Source: an uncultured SAR86 cluster bacterium (GTDB lineage Bacteria > Pseudomonadota > Gammaproteobacteria > Magnimaribacterales > D2472). From it: a stretch of DNA of 34,076 nt. Numbering within the stretch: position 1 is the stretch's first letter; every line of letters begins with the position of its first letter. Of this stretch, positions 26,667-34,076 are shown one piece after another. The notes beneath the pieces were generated by a model. That model was not told the origin of the DNA and searched no databases. It saw only the letters and a list, made by a program, of their open reading frames with translations. Location: the NCBI GenBank assembly GCA_902558375.1, contig CACEDQ010000011.1, positions 1 to 34,076 on the forward strand. Direction: 5' to 3'. Position numbers and translations under genes: made by a program.

Positions 26667-28019
26667 ATGGATAATTCAAAAAGACTATTTATGAAACGTG
26701 CAGGACAGTCTTCTGCAATGTTAATGTTATTCGCATATGGTGGAGGCAAGTTATTTGCTGCTAACAATCCAATATCATCAAAGACAAAATGGGATGGACT
26801 TTTATTAAAAGATCCAAAAGCTTTATTTGATTTGCCTAAAGATTTTTCATACAAAGTGATTATGTCCACTGGTGATCTAATGACAGACGGTCTTAAATAT
26901 GGAGGTAGGCCTGATGGAATGGGTGCTTTTGAATTAAAAGACGGCTCAGTGGCTTTAGTGGTTAATCATGAGACAAAAAGTAAAGATAAAAATTTAGAAC
27001 TTTCAACATCCTATAACGATTATAATGGCAGACCTTTTTCAGGCGGAACAAGCACCATTGTTCTTGAGTCAGATGGTTTGACTTTAAGGCGAGCCAACAG
27101 AAGCCTTTCAGGAACGATCGACAATTGTGCCGGTGGAACTACCCCGTGGAATACATGGATTTCATGTGAAGAAACATATAGAGAAAATCACGGCTATGCT
27201 TTTGAAGTAGATCCAGAGGCTGATTCACTTAAAGGCTATAAAAGATTAACCCAGATGGGCAGATTTCAAAGAGAAGCAATAACAGTTGATCTAAATGATC
27301 CAAATGGAACTGTTTACCAAACTGAAGATGATTACAGCGGCTTATTCTATAAGTTTGTACCAAACAAAAAGAATAATCTCAGCGGAAGAGGAAAGTTATA
27401 TGCACTAAAAATACCGGGAGTTGAAAATACCTCAAACAAAGATGGGTTGATTCGTGTCGGAGACAATTTCCCTGTTGAATGGGTTCGTATAAAAGACCCT
27501 TTGGCAAAATCTACCAAAACCAAAATTCAAGGTAAAAAAATTGGCGCTTCAATTTTTAATGGAGGGGAAGGAATTATTTTCACAAATGACAAAAATATGA
27601 CAACCAACATATTCTTTACTTGTAAAAAAGGCGGCAAGGCTGGCTTGGGACAAATTTGGAAGTATTCACCTGTTAAATCAGAAATATCACTCTTCTATGA
27701 ATCTGATAACGCTAGTAATCTTTGGGAGGGCGACAACATAAATATTACTCCATGGGGAGACTTGATAATATGTGAAGATAATGGCAGTAATGCCTGCAAG
27801 CTTATTGGTTGTACCCCCAACGGGACTCTGTATCCTCTAGGTAGAGTTGCAGGAAATAACAGTTCAGAAATAGCTGGCATATGTTTTTCACCTGATGGAA
27901 AAAATATGTACCTTAATATACAAGATAGGGGTAAAACTATAGCTGTTACTGGTGATTGGAATAAAATCAGAGAATATAGGAATGAGCTTGATTCAAACTT
28001 GGTTCACTATAATTCTTAG
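26667..28019 (+). CDS. PhoX-like (DUF839) exported protein, putative phosphatase
   Basis: DUF839 includes PhoX, a calcium- and iron-dependent secreted alkaline phosphatase common in marine bacteria. The 450-residue product is shorter than classic PhoX (over 600) but shows the family stretches 'LVVNHET', 'NCAGGTTPWNTWISCEE', 'EDDYSGLFYKFVP', 'GGEGIIF', 'WEGDNINITPWGDLIICED' and 'EIAGICFSPDGKNMYLNIQ', a beta-propeller pattern. The N-terminus 'SKRLFMK' (4-10) followed by a hydrophobic stretch and 'LFAAN' looks like a Tat signal with KR in place of the twin arginine. It is 47 nt from SCO and ends over the convergent qor by 4 nt. Whether it hydrolyses phosphate esters is not shown by the sequence. 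Confidence 0.85.
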   Translation: MDNSKRLFMKRAGQSSAMLMLFAYGGGKLFAANNPISSKTKWDGLLLKDPKALFDLPKDFSYKVIMSTGDLMTDGLKYGGRPDGMGAFELKDGSVALVVNHETKSKDKNLELSTSYNDYNGRPFSGGTSTIVLESDGLTLRRANRSLSGTIDNCAGGTTPWNTWISCEETYRENHGYAFEVDPEADSLKGYKRLTQMGRFQREAITVDLNDPNGTVYQTEDDYSGLFYKFVPNKKNNLSGRGKLYALKIPGVENTSNKDGLIRVGDNFPVEWVRIKDPLAKSTKTKIQGKKIGASIFNGGEGIIFTNDKNMTTNIFFTCKKGGKAGLGQIWKYSPVKSEISLFYESDNASNLWEGDNINITPWGDLIICEDNGSNACKLIGCTPNGTLYPLGRVAGNNSSEIAGICFSPDGKNMYLNIQDRGKTIAVTGDWNKIREYRNELDSNLVHYNS

Positions 28020-29020
28020 AAATTAATAACAACCTTGCCTTTAGCCTTCCTATCTTTAAGATGAGCAATTGCTTCTGCGGATGTTTCTAGTGTAAATTTA
28101 TCTGAAGGAGTAGGATTAATTTTTCCATCTTTATACATTTGAAATAACTCCTCAAAGTTCTTTTGATTTTCTGCTGGGAACATTCCTGCCCAAGCACCCC
28201 AAAACACTCCAACAATTTGACATCCTTTTAGCAAGGTTAAATTTAAAGGCATTCTAGGAATTTGATCTGCTCCAGCTGCAAAACCAATTACAAGATACCT
28301 ACCATCCCAGGCTATAGATCTCAGGCATGGTTCTGCATATGTTCCACCAACTGGATCATAGATGACATTTGGTCCAAGACCTCCTGTTAATTCTTTAATT
28401 TTGTTTGAGAGCTCTTTTTGCTGATCTCTATCAAGGTTTCCTGATGGATAAACAAAACCTTCATCCGCACCATTTTCTATACAAATATCAACTTTCTCTT
28501 GTGTTGAAGCTGCTGCTATTACTTTAGCACCCATTGCCTTACCAAGCTGAACAGTTGCAAGACCTACGCCGCCTGAAGCTCCAAGAACCAATAAAGTTTC
28601 ATTTGGTTGGAGATTTGCTCTTTGTTTTAGTGCATATATAGATGTTCCATATGTTACTGATAATGCAGCAGCTATTTCAAAATCCATATTTTCAGGTATT
28701 GGTCTTACATTATTTTTATGGGCCAGAATCTTTTCGCATATACCGCCAACGCCAGTTGCAGCAAAAACTTTATCACCAATATTAAACCCCTCAACACCAT
28801 CACCAATCTCTGTTATTACTCCTGCTGATTCTCCTCCAGGTATAAAAGGAAGAGGTGGCTGAAATTGATACAAGCCTTGTATCATCAAAACATCAGGGAA
28901 ATTTACGCTTGCAGACTTAACTTCGATAATTACATGGTCTGCAGCAATCACAGGATCGGCAACCTCATTCACCACTAATTTCTCAGGTCCACCAAGTTCG
29001 ACGCATTGTAAAGCTTTCAT
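28016..29020 (-). CDS. NADPH:quinone oxidoreductase, MDR family (Qor-like)
   Basis: This is a zinc-free medium-chain dehydrogenase/reductase. The 334-residue product has the N-terminal GroES-like domain ('VSVNFPDVLMIQGLYQ'-type stretch, 'PGGESAGVITEIGDGV') and the Rossmann domain with 'LGASGGVGLATVQLGKAMGAKV'. The family's catalytic zinc cysteines are absent. It probably reduces quinones or enones with NADPH; the true substrate is unknown. The ATG at 29020 has AGGGG 5 nt upstream and lies 12 nt after gshA, so it is likely the third gene of a pckA-gshA-qor chain. The 3' end overlaps the PhoX-like gene by 4 nt. Confidence 0.9.
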   Translation of the reverse strand: MKALQCVELGGPEKLVVNEVADPVIAADHVIIEVKSASVNFPDVLMIQGLYQFQPPLPFIPGGESAGVITEIGDGVEGFNIGDKVFAATGVGGICEKILAHKNNVRPIPENMDFEIAAALSVTYGTSIYALKQRANLQPNETLLVLGASGGVGLATVQLGKAMGAKVIAAASTQEKVDICIENGADEGFVYPSGNLDRDQQKELSNKIKELTGGLGPNVIYDPVGGTYAEPCLRSIAWDGRYLVIGFAAGADQIPRMPLNLTLLKGCQIVGVFWGAWAGMFPAENQKNFEELFQMYKDGKINPTPSDKFTLETSAEAIAHLKDRKAKGKVVINF

Positions 29021-29032
29021 ATTTTCCCCTAT

Positions 29033-30526
29033 TTATATCTTTGAGTTGTAAGAGTTTATGAAATCATCAAAAGTGATTTCTTTTTTTTGATTCATTTTAT
29101 CAAACTCTTTTAATGAGTCACTAGCTTCCTTTTCGCACAATCCAACATCAATATTTGAAAAAGATTTAATAGTCTCATAATTTTCTATTGCTTTTTTAAG
29201 GCCATAATCATGAAATGATGACATTTGATTAAATTTATTTTTCTTAAAATCGCCTATATTTTTAATTGCACTAATAAAAGCGGGGTCCTTAAACTCTGAT
29301 GCTAAAATCTTCAGGTCCTCAATAAGCTCTCTTCTAGCAGAGTCGATGGACATCTCCATATTTTTATATAGCACCGTAAGATTAGGATTCCTACCCGATT
29401 TAATTACACTAATATTTTGTTGCTCAATTTTATTTTTCTCTTCATCAGTCATTTCTGGGCTTGGTGTGATTAAGCAATAAATAAGTAGAAGATCTAGTAT
29501 TCTTATTTGTTCTTTAGAAATTCCAATAGCTTCATTTGGATTAAGATCAATTCCTCTAACCTCAACATACTCAATGCCCCGATCTCTAAGAAGTTGATAA
29601 GGCCTTTGGCCACTTTTACCTGCTCTCTTTGGCCTAATACAGTCATAAAGCTCATTTTCAATTTGTAAAATACCATTTGATATTTGTTGAAAATTATTTT
29701 CATCATCTTTTAGCCCAAGATCTTCAAACTCAGGATAGGGATTTATGATCGCGCTTTTTAATTCAGATAAAAAAGTATTCAAGTCATTATATTTAAAATT
29801 AAGATTTTTTTGAGCTTTGCTTTGATAACCAATATCGCTCATTCGAAGTGAGGTTGCATATGGCTTAAATAAATCTGATTCATTAAGGACATCCAAGTCA
29901 TTAGCCCTCCCCTTAACAAAAGATTTATCTACAACTGGAGAGTTACCAAATTCAATTAAAACGAACCAGAATAATCTTTTGAAATTTCTAATTAAATTTA
30001 GATATGCTTCATTTCTTTTATCTTGAGATGCATACCCTAAGCGTTTAAATGATGCTTTAGATATAGAAAAATTATAATGTATGCCGGATACACATTGCAT
30101 CGTTTTTCCATATCTTATGGCCAAACCTTTTCTATACACATGCTTTAATTTGCCCATATTAGATTTACCATATGTTGCTATTACTATCTTTGATTCATCT
30201 TCTATTTTTGGTGGCATAGAGAAGGGCCAGAGCATTTCTTCATTTGTTAAGTTTTGGTTTATAAAGATATGAATAATTTTTAGTTTTTCATATAGTTCAT
30301 CAATGCTTTTATAAGTGGGTGTAACAATCTCAATTAAAGATTCTGCAAAGTCGGTGGTTATCGATGGGTTTGTATAAGATGACCCAAGAGCTTTTGGATG
30401 TTCTTCATTAGAGATAAATCCGCTTCTTGTGACTCTAAGTGATTCCTTCTCTATACCTCTTTCTATCGTCAGGTCTGAGAAAAAAGATTGTTTTTTAAGG
30501 TTTTCTAATAGATTGTGGAAGTCCAC
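29033..30526 (-). CDS. gshA: Glutamate-cysteine ligase GshA
   Basis: GshA joins glutamate and cysteine with ATP, the first step of glutathione synthesis. The 497-residue product belongs to the gammaproteobacterial type (518 in E. coli). It opens with 'IERGIEKESLRV', 'EHPKALGSSYTNPSITTDFAE' and 'IEIVTP', and later 'GIHYNFS' and 'YVEVRGIDLNP', all characteristic. Translation starts at GTG (30526), 8 nt after the pckA stop, with AGAAAG as a weak ribosome site. gshB is not adjacent. Confidence 0.95.
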   Translation of the reverse strand: MDFHNLLENLKKQSFFSDLTIERGIEKESLRVTRSGFISNEEHPKALGSSYTNPSITTDFAESLIEIVTPTYKSIDELYEKLKIIHIFINQNLTNEEMLWPFSMPPKIEDESKIVIATYGKSNMGKLKHVYRKGLAIRYGKTMQCVSGIHYNFSISKASFKRLGYASQDKRNEAYLNLIRNFKRLFWFVLIEFGNSPVVDKSFVKGRANDLDVLNESDLFKPYATSLRMSDIGYQSKAQKNLNFKYNDLNTFLSELKSAIINPYPEFEDLGLKDDENNFQQISNGILQIENELYDCIRPKRAGKSGQRPYQLLRDRGIEYVEVRGIDLNPNEAIGISKEQIRILDLLLIYCLITPSPEMTDEEKNKIEQQNISVIKSGRNPNLTVLYKNMEMSIDSARRELIEDLKILASEFKDPAFISAIKNIGDFKKNKFNQMSSFHDYGLKKAIENYETIKSFSNIDVGLCEKEASDSLKEFDKMNQKKEITFDDFINSYNSKI

Positions 30527-30534
30527 AGCTTTCT

Positions 30535-32076
30535 CTAAAATTTTGGTCCTGCTGAGATAATATCATGTCCAACATCAAATTTTTTAAAGTTATTTTGGAA
30601 TTTTTCAACCAATTTTTTTAAATATGACTGATAGCTTTCACTATCTGTCCATGTCTCAATTGGATTCAGTAGCCTGTTGTCAATTCCATCAATATTTATT
30701 GGTATTTCTAAATTTAGCCCAGGAATATGTTGAGTTTTAACATCATTAAGTTCACCATTTTGAATGGCATTAACTATCCTTCTTGTAGTTGGTATGTCAA
30801 ACCTTGAACCAGTTCCATATGGTCCTCCAGTCCATCCAGTATTAACTAGAAAAACTTTAGAATTATAGGCTTCGACCCTCTTCATTAATAAATCAGCATA
30901 TACGCCTGCAGGTCTTGGAAAAAAAGGTGCACCAAAACATGTTGAGAAAGTAGACTCGATAGAGGAGTCTGAACCTATTTCTGTTGAACCAACTTTTGCC
31001 GTATAACCGCTGAGAAAATGATAGGCAGCTGCCTCCTTAGAGAGAATGGAAACGGGGGGTATGAGCCCGGTTAAATCACATGTTAAAAATATTACTGTTT
31101 CAGGTTCACCTGCAGCATTCTCTTCTACAGCATCCTCAATGTGAGATCTGGGATAACAACATCTCCCATTTTCAGATAGTGAAGTATTGTAATAATCGGG
31201 TTCATTGGCTTCATTCAAAAAAACATTTTCTATAACACTACCGTGCTTAATTGCTTTAAAGATTACAGGTTCATTTTTCTCAGAAAGGTTTATAGTTTTG
31301 GCATAACACCCGCCCTCGAAATTGAAAACAGAATCTTGACCCCAGCCATGTTCATCATCACCAATTAATGAACAGGTTGGGTCTGCTGATAAAGTTGTTT
31401 TACCAGTTCCTGACAAACCAAAAAATAAGGCTACCTTACCTTCAGAATTAACATTAGCTGAGCAGTGCATAGGTAGTACATCTTTTTCAGGCAGTAAAAA
31501 ATTTTGAGCAGAAAACATAGATTTTTTAAGTTCGCCTGCGTACTTCATTCCAGCAAGCAGAACTTTTCTTTTTTCAAAGTTTATTATCACACAGCCTTCT
31601 GAATTGGTTCCATCCTCTTCAGGAATGCACTCATAATTAGATGCACTTAAAATCTCCCATTCTTCTTTCTTTGATGGATTGTATTCTTGAGGAACAACAA
31701 ATATTAACCTTGCAAATAAACCATGCCAAGCAGTCTCTGTTGTAACTTTGATGGGTAAATAATGATCCTCATGAGAACCAACATGGAGTTGCGATGTGTA
31801 CCTATTTTTATTAGTAAGATAGGTTTCAACTTTATCCCAAAGCAAATCAAATTTTTGAGAATTAAAAGGCTTATTTATGTCGCCCCAGTCTATAAGCCCT
31901 GATGTTGTTGGTTCATCTACAATGAATCTATCATTAGGACTTCTGCCAGTCCTGGGCCCAGTAGAGGTAGAAAAAGCCCCATTGCTCGCAATAACTCCTT
32001 CATTATTTTTTACAGCTTCTTCAATAAGCTCTTCATTGTTGAGATAAAAAGCTTGTGCTGTATTTGCTTTATTCAT
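30535..32076 (-). CDS. pckA: Phosphoenolpyruvate carboxykinase (ATP)
   Basis: PckA converts oxaloacetate and ATP to phosphoenolpyruvate and CO2, opening gluconeogenesis from organic acids and amino acids. The 513-residue product has 'TGRSPNDRF', the kinase P-loop '[14 protein letters not shown]' near 244, the metal site 'DDEHGWG', and '[12 protein letters not shown]' near 405. This is the ATP-dependent class. The ATG at 32076 has AAGG 6 nt upstream. A promoter match lies 53 nt upstream, and gshA follows 8 nt after the stop. Confidence 0.97.
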   Translation of the reverse strand: MNKANTAQAFYLNNEELIEEAVKNNEGVIASNGAFSTSTGPRTGRSPNDRFIVDEPTTSGLIDWGDINKPFNSQKFDLLWDKVETYLTNKNRYTSQLHVGSHEDHYLPIKVTTETAWHGLFARLIFVVPQEYNPSKKEEWEILSASNYECIPEEDGTNSEGCVIINFEKRKVLLAGMKYAGELKKSMFSAQNFLLPEKDVLPMHCSANVNSEGKVALFFGLSGTGKTTLSADPTCSLIGDDEHGWGQDSVFNFEGGCYAKTINLSEKNEPVIFKAIKHGSVIENVFLNEANEPDYYNTSLSENGRCCYPRSHIEDAVEENAAGEPETVIFLTCDLTGLIPPVSILSKEAAAYHFLSGYTAKVGSTEIGSDSSIESTFSTCFGAPFFPRPAGVYADLLMKRVEAYNSKVFLVNTGWTGGPYGTGSRFDIPTTRRIVNAIQNGELNDVKTQHIPGLNLEIPINIDGIDNRLLNPIETWTDSESYQSYLKKLVEKFQNNFKKFDVGHDIISAGPKF

Positions 32077-32128
32077 ACTTAACCTTATTAAAACATATAA
32101 CAGTAAATTATTTACATATTTGTAGTGA

Positions 32129-32157
32129 ATTAAATATTACGTTTAAATGATAGTCAA
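32129..32157 (-). promoter_or_regulatory. Putative promoter of pckA-gshA-qor
   Basis: On the minus strand TTGACT (32157-32152) and TTTAAT (32134-32129), each five of six to consensus, are exactly 17 nt apart. They would give a leader of about 45 nt. The rest of the 155-nt gap before dsbB is AT-rich with no ORF. A TTTTGTTACAAAA palindrome (32210-32222) just past the dsbB stop has no clear role. Confidence 0.5.
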
Positions 32158-32231
32158 ATTATATTGTAAACCCATAATACATAGGCTTTCGGGGTAATTT
32201 TACTTGTAGTTTTGTTACAAAATATCGGAAT

Positions 32232-32744
32232 TTATACTCTGAATATTTTTAAAATAGATGATATCAAGAAAACTAGAAAGAATATAAAGCCCCATTCAGC
32301 AAAGTTAAAAATGAAACTCCAGTTAACTTCAGCACAAGTTGGGCCTCCCTTATATGCATTTGCAATTCCTCCAAAAAAACCGAAATATTCTATTTGTGTC
32401 TCTAATGGCATACCGCATCCCATTGGTAAATTACTAATTTCTTCTTGGCTTAAATTTTGAAGATATATCTGTTTTCCTGTTACAGCTAGTCCAGCCGTAG
32501 ATGCCAACACTATAAGAAATTTATCGATTAGAAATAATTTCTTTGCTATAAATCCAAAAAATGATATTAACGCAATAATGCCAAAAAGATATCTTGTCAT
32601 TATGCACATTGGACAGGCTTGAAGGCCTAAGATATTGTCCATCAAGATAGCTAATAAAATTATTGTAGTTGCACCTAAACATGAGGCTATTTCGAAATAG
32701 TTTTGATACACTGAAATGGTAAAATTTTTAAGACGTTTAAACAT
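32232..32744 (-). CDS. dsbB: Disulfide bond formation protein B
   Basis: DsbB reoxidises the periplasmic dithiol oxidase DsbA and passes electrons to quinones. The 170-residue product has four membrane segments and both cysteine pairs: 'CPMC' (C44, C47) at the first periplasmic loop, and C110 with C137 in the second loop. The conserved arginine R51 after the CxxC ('CIMTRY') is present. It is divergent from polA over 75 nt. In an aerobe its electrons would end at the oxidase encoded upstream. Confidence 0.95.
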   Translation of the reverse strand: MFKRLKNFTISVYQNYFEIASCLGATTIILLAILMDNILGLQACPMCIMTRYLFGIIALISFFGFIAKKLFLIDKFLIVLASTAGLAVTGKQIYLQNLSQEEISNLPMGCGMPLETQIEYFGFFGGIANAYKGGPTCAEVNWSFIFNFAEWGFIFFLVFLISSILKIFRV

Positions 32745-32819
32745 AAAAAATAGACTCGTTTTACAATAGTATAAGAAATACTTTTACAGAATACACCTTA
32801 GGCAGGAAATTTAATTAAT

Positions 32820-34076
32820 ATGAAAGATAGAGTTTTTATAATTGATGGTTCTTCATATTTATATCGTGCATATCACGCAATGCCTCCGCTAAGCACATCA
32901 AAAGGTCAACCTACTGGAGCAATCAAGGGAGTCACCAATATGCTGATGACTTTAAAAAAAGATAGCGAAGGATCCCCAATAATTGTAGTTTTTGATGCTA
33001 AGGGAAAAACTTTTAGAAGTGAAATTTATAAAGAATACAAAGCCAATAGACCGCCCATGCCTGACGACCTCAGGGAGCAGCTAGAGCCCCTTAAGGAAAT
33101 TTGTAAGGCAATTGGTTTCCCTCTTATTGAGATCTCAGGAGTTGAGGCAGACGACGTAATTGCAACTCTAGTAAACAAGGCAAAACAAAAAAACTTTAAA
33201 GCAGTCGTTTCCTCTTTGGATAAAGATTTGATGCAATTAGTTGAAGATCCAAATATAACAATCATGAATACAATGAAGCATCAAATTTTTACTGAAGATA
33301 AGGTATTTGAGAAATTTGGTGTTCAGCCAAATCAAATTAGAGACATGCTTGCTCTTGTTGGAGACAGTTCTGATAATATTCCTGGGGTTCCAAAAGTTGG
33401 CCAAAAAACAGCAGCTAAATGGCTGAATGAATATAAGAATTTAGATGGTATAAAAGATAATGCTGAATCAATTAAGGGTGTTGTTGGAGAAAATCTCCGT
33501 AACTCTCTTGCAGATTTAGAGAGAAATGTTGAACTTGTATCATTGAAATATGATGTTGAACTTGGCGTGGACTTTGATAGCTTGCTCCAGCTCAACCCCG
33601 ATCAAGAAAGATTAGATGAGCTTTTTACTGAACTAGAGTTTAAAGCATTGCCAAAAAATACCTCAACAAAATCAATCAATAACACCCCTGAACAACCTGA
33701 TGTTAAAGAAGCTCTCAAAGAGAAAAACAAAAACTATGAAACCGTTCTTAGCGAAGACCAGCTACAAGCCTGGGCCAAAAAGCTTGATGAATGTAAAGTT
33801 TATGCAATAGATACCGAAACAGATTCACTGGATACAATTACCGCAAATCTTGTTGGCATATCATTATCAATTAAAGAGGGAACTGGATGTTATATACCCA
33901 TAGGCCATACCTATGAAGGCTGCTCTGATCAACCAAGCTTAGACTTAGTAGTTGAAATAATTGGCAAGGCCATAGAACGAAATAAGGAAAAAGCTGTTGG
34001 CCAGAATCTAAAATTCGATATACCAATTTTATCTAGACATAAGATTTTGTTAGATAGATTTCATGCAGATACTATG
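32820..34076 (+). CDS. polA: DNA polymerase I, N-terminal part (5' exonuclease and start of 3' exonuclease)
   Basis: PolA fills gaps and removes RNA primers during replication and repair. The first 419 codons are visible, open to the right edge. Residues 1 to about 290 are the 5'-3' exonuclease ('DGSSYLYRAYHA', 'VFDAKGKTFR', 'GVEADDVIATL', 'GDSSDNIPGVPKVGQKTA'). From about 320 the proofreading domain begins, with Exo I 'DTETD' (D331, E333) and Exo II 'NLKFD' (N396, D400), so 3'-5' exonuclease residues are intact where visible. The polymerase domain is outside the window. The ATG at 32820 has an AGGA rather far (12 nt) upstream. Confidence 0.96.
   Translation, partial: MKDRVFIIDGSSYLYRAYHAMPPLSTSKGQPTGAIKGVTNMLMTLKKDSEGSPIIVVFDAKGKTFRSEIYKEYKANRPPMPDDLREQLEPLKEICKAIGFPLIEISGVEADDVIATLVNKAKQKNFKAVVSSLDKDLMQLVEDPNITIMNTMKHQIFTEDKVFEKFGVQPNQIRDMLALVGDSSDNIPGVPKVGQKTAAKWLNEYKNLDGIKDNAESIKGVVGENLRNSLADLERNVELVSLKYDVELGVDFDSLLQLNPDQERLDELFTELEFKALPKNTSTKSINNTPEQPDVKEALKEKNKNYETVLSEDQLQAWAKKLDECKVYAIDTETDSLDTITANLVGISLSIKEGTGCYIPIGHTYEGCSDQPSLDLVVEIIGKAIERNKEKAVGQNLKFDIPILSRHKILLDRFHADTM

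Noticed and set aside
32212-32460. Plus-strand open frame of 82 codons opposite the end of dsbB
   Set aside because: Antisense to dsbB, whose four cysteines and membrane helices are intact.

Overview
The window is ordinary, very compact chromosomal DNA from a low-GC, streamlined gammaproteobacterium. It spans the dnaA end of the replication-origin region, plus a full aa3/caa3 cytochrome c oxidase locus and a few core metabolic genes. A free-living marine lineage such as SAR86 would fit the AT-rich composition, near-complete coding density and gene set, but that assignment is inference. No mobile element, CRISPR array, phage gene, toxin-antitoxin pair, defence island, tRNA or rRNA was seen. 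No gap exceeds about 180 bases, so there is no long stretch without a gene.

Layout. Positions 1-2261 (minus strand) read rpmH, rnpA, yidC, mnmE (mnmE cut by the window edge). Positions 2262-2442 are an AT-rich gap with a perfect DnaA box, a plausible oriC/dnaA control region. Positions 2443-7877 (plus) are dnaA, dnaN, recF, gyrB. Positions 7874-9937 (minus) are glyS (single-chain glycyl-tRNA synthetase) then plsC. A divergent lipid A acyltransferase-like gene follows at 10066-10926. Positions 10928-15235 (minus) are def, fmt, trkA, trkH. Positions 15309-18282 (plus) are purE, tsaC, hemF, aroE and a YheV-family zinc-ribbon gene, almost without gaps. Positions 18415-26619 (plus) are coxB, coxA, cox11, coxC, SURF1, an unknown oxidase-associated gene, ctaA, ctaB and SCO1, with one opposing small DUF2909 membrane gene. 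Then come a PhoX-like (DUF839) exported protein, the minus-strand chain pckA, gshA, qor (32076 down to 28016), dsbB (minus), and the 5' part of polA cut by the right edge.

The genes fall into functional blocks: replication initiation and topology (dnaA, dnaN, recF, gyrB, polA); RNA processing, translation and membrane insertion (rnpA, rpmH, yidC, mnmE, glyS, fmt, def, tsaC); aerobic respiration with heme A synthesis and copper delivery (hemF, cox/cta/SCO/SURF1); potassium uptake; and redox metabolism (gshA, dsbB, qor). From memory of the Pseudomonas map, the order from rpmH to aroE and within the cox locus is a compressed version of the Pseudomonas origin region. Several neighbours have been lost (yidD and rsmB at their usual positions) and the two-subunit GlyRS is replaced in place by a one-chain enzyme.

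I did not find a clear undescribed multi-gene system. The best candidates for follow-up are the cysteine-free thioredoxin-like gene in the oxidase locus (23602-24150), the shortened RnpA, the hairpin filling the dnaN-recF gap, and the in-place GlyRS replacement.
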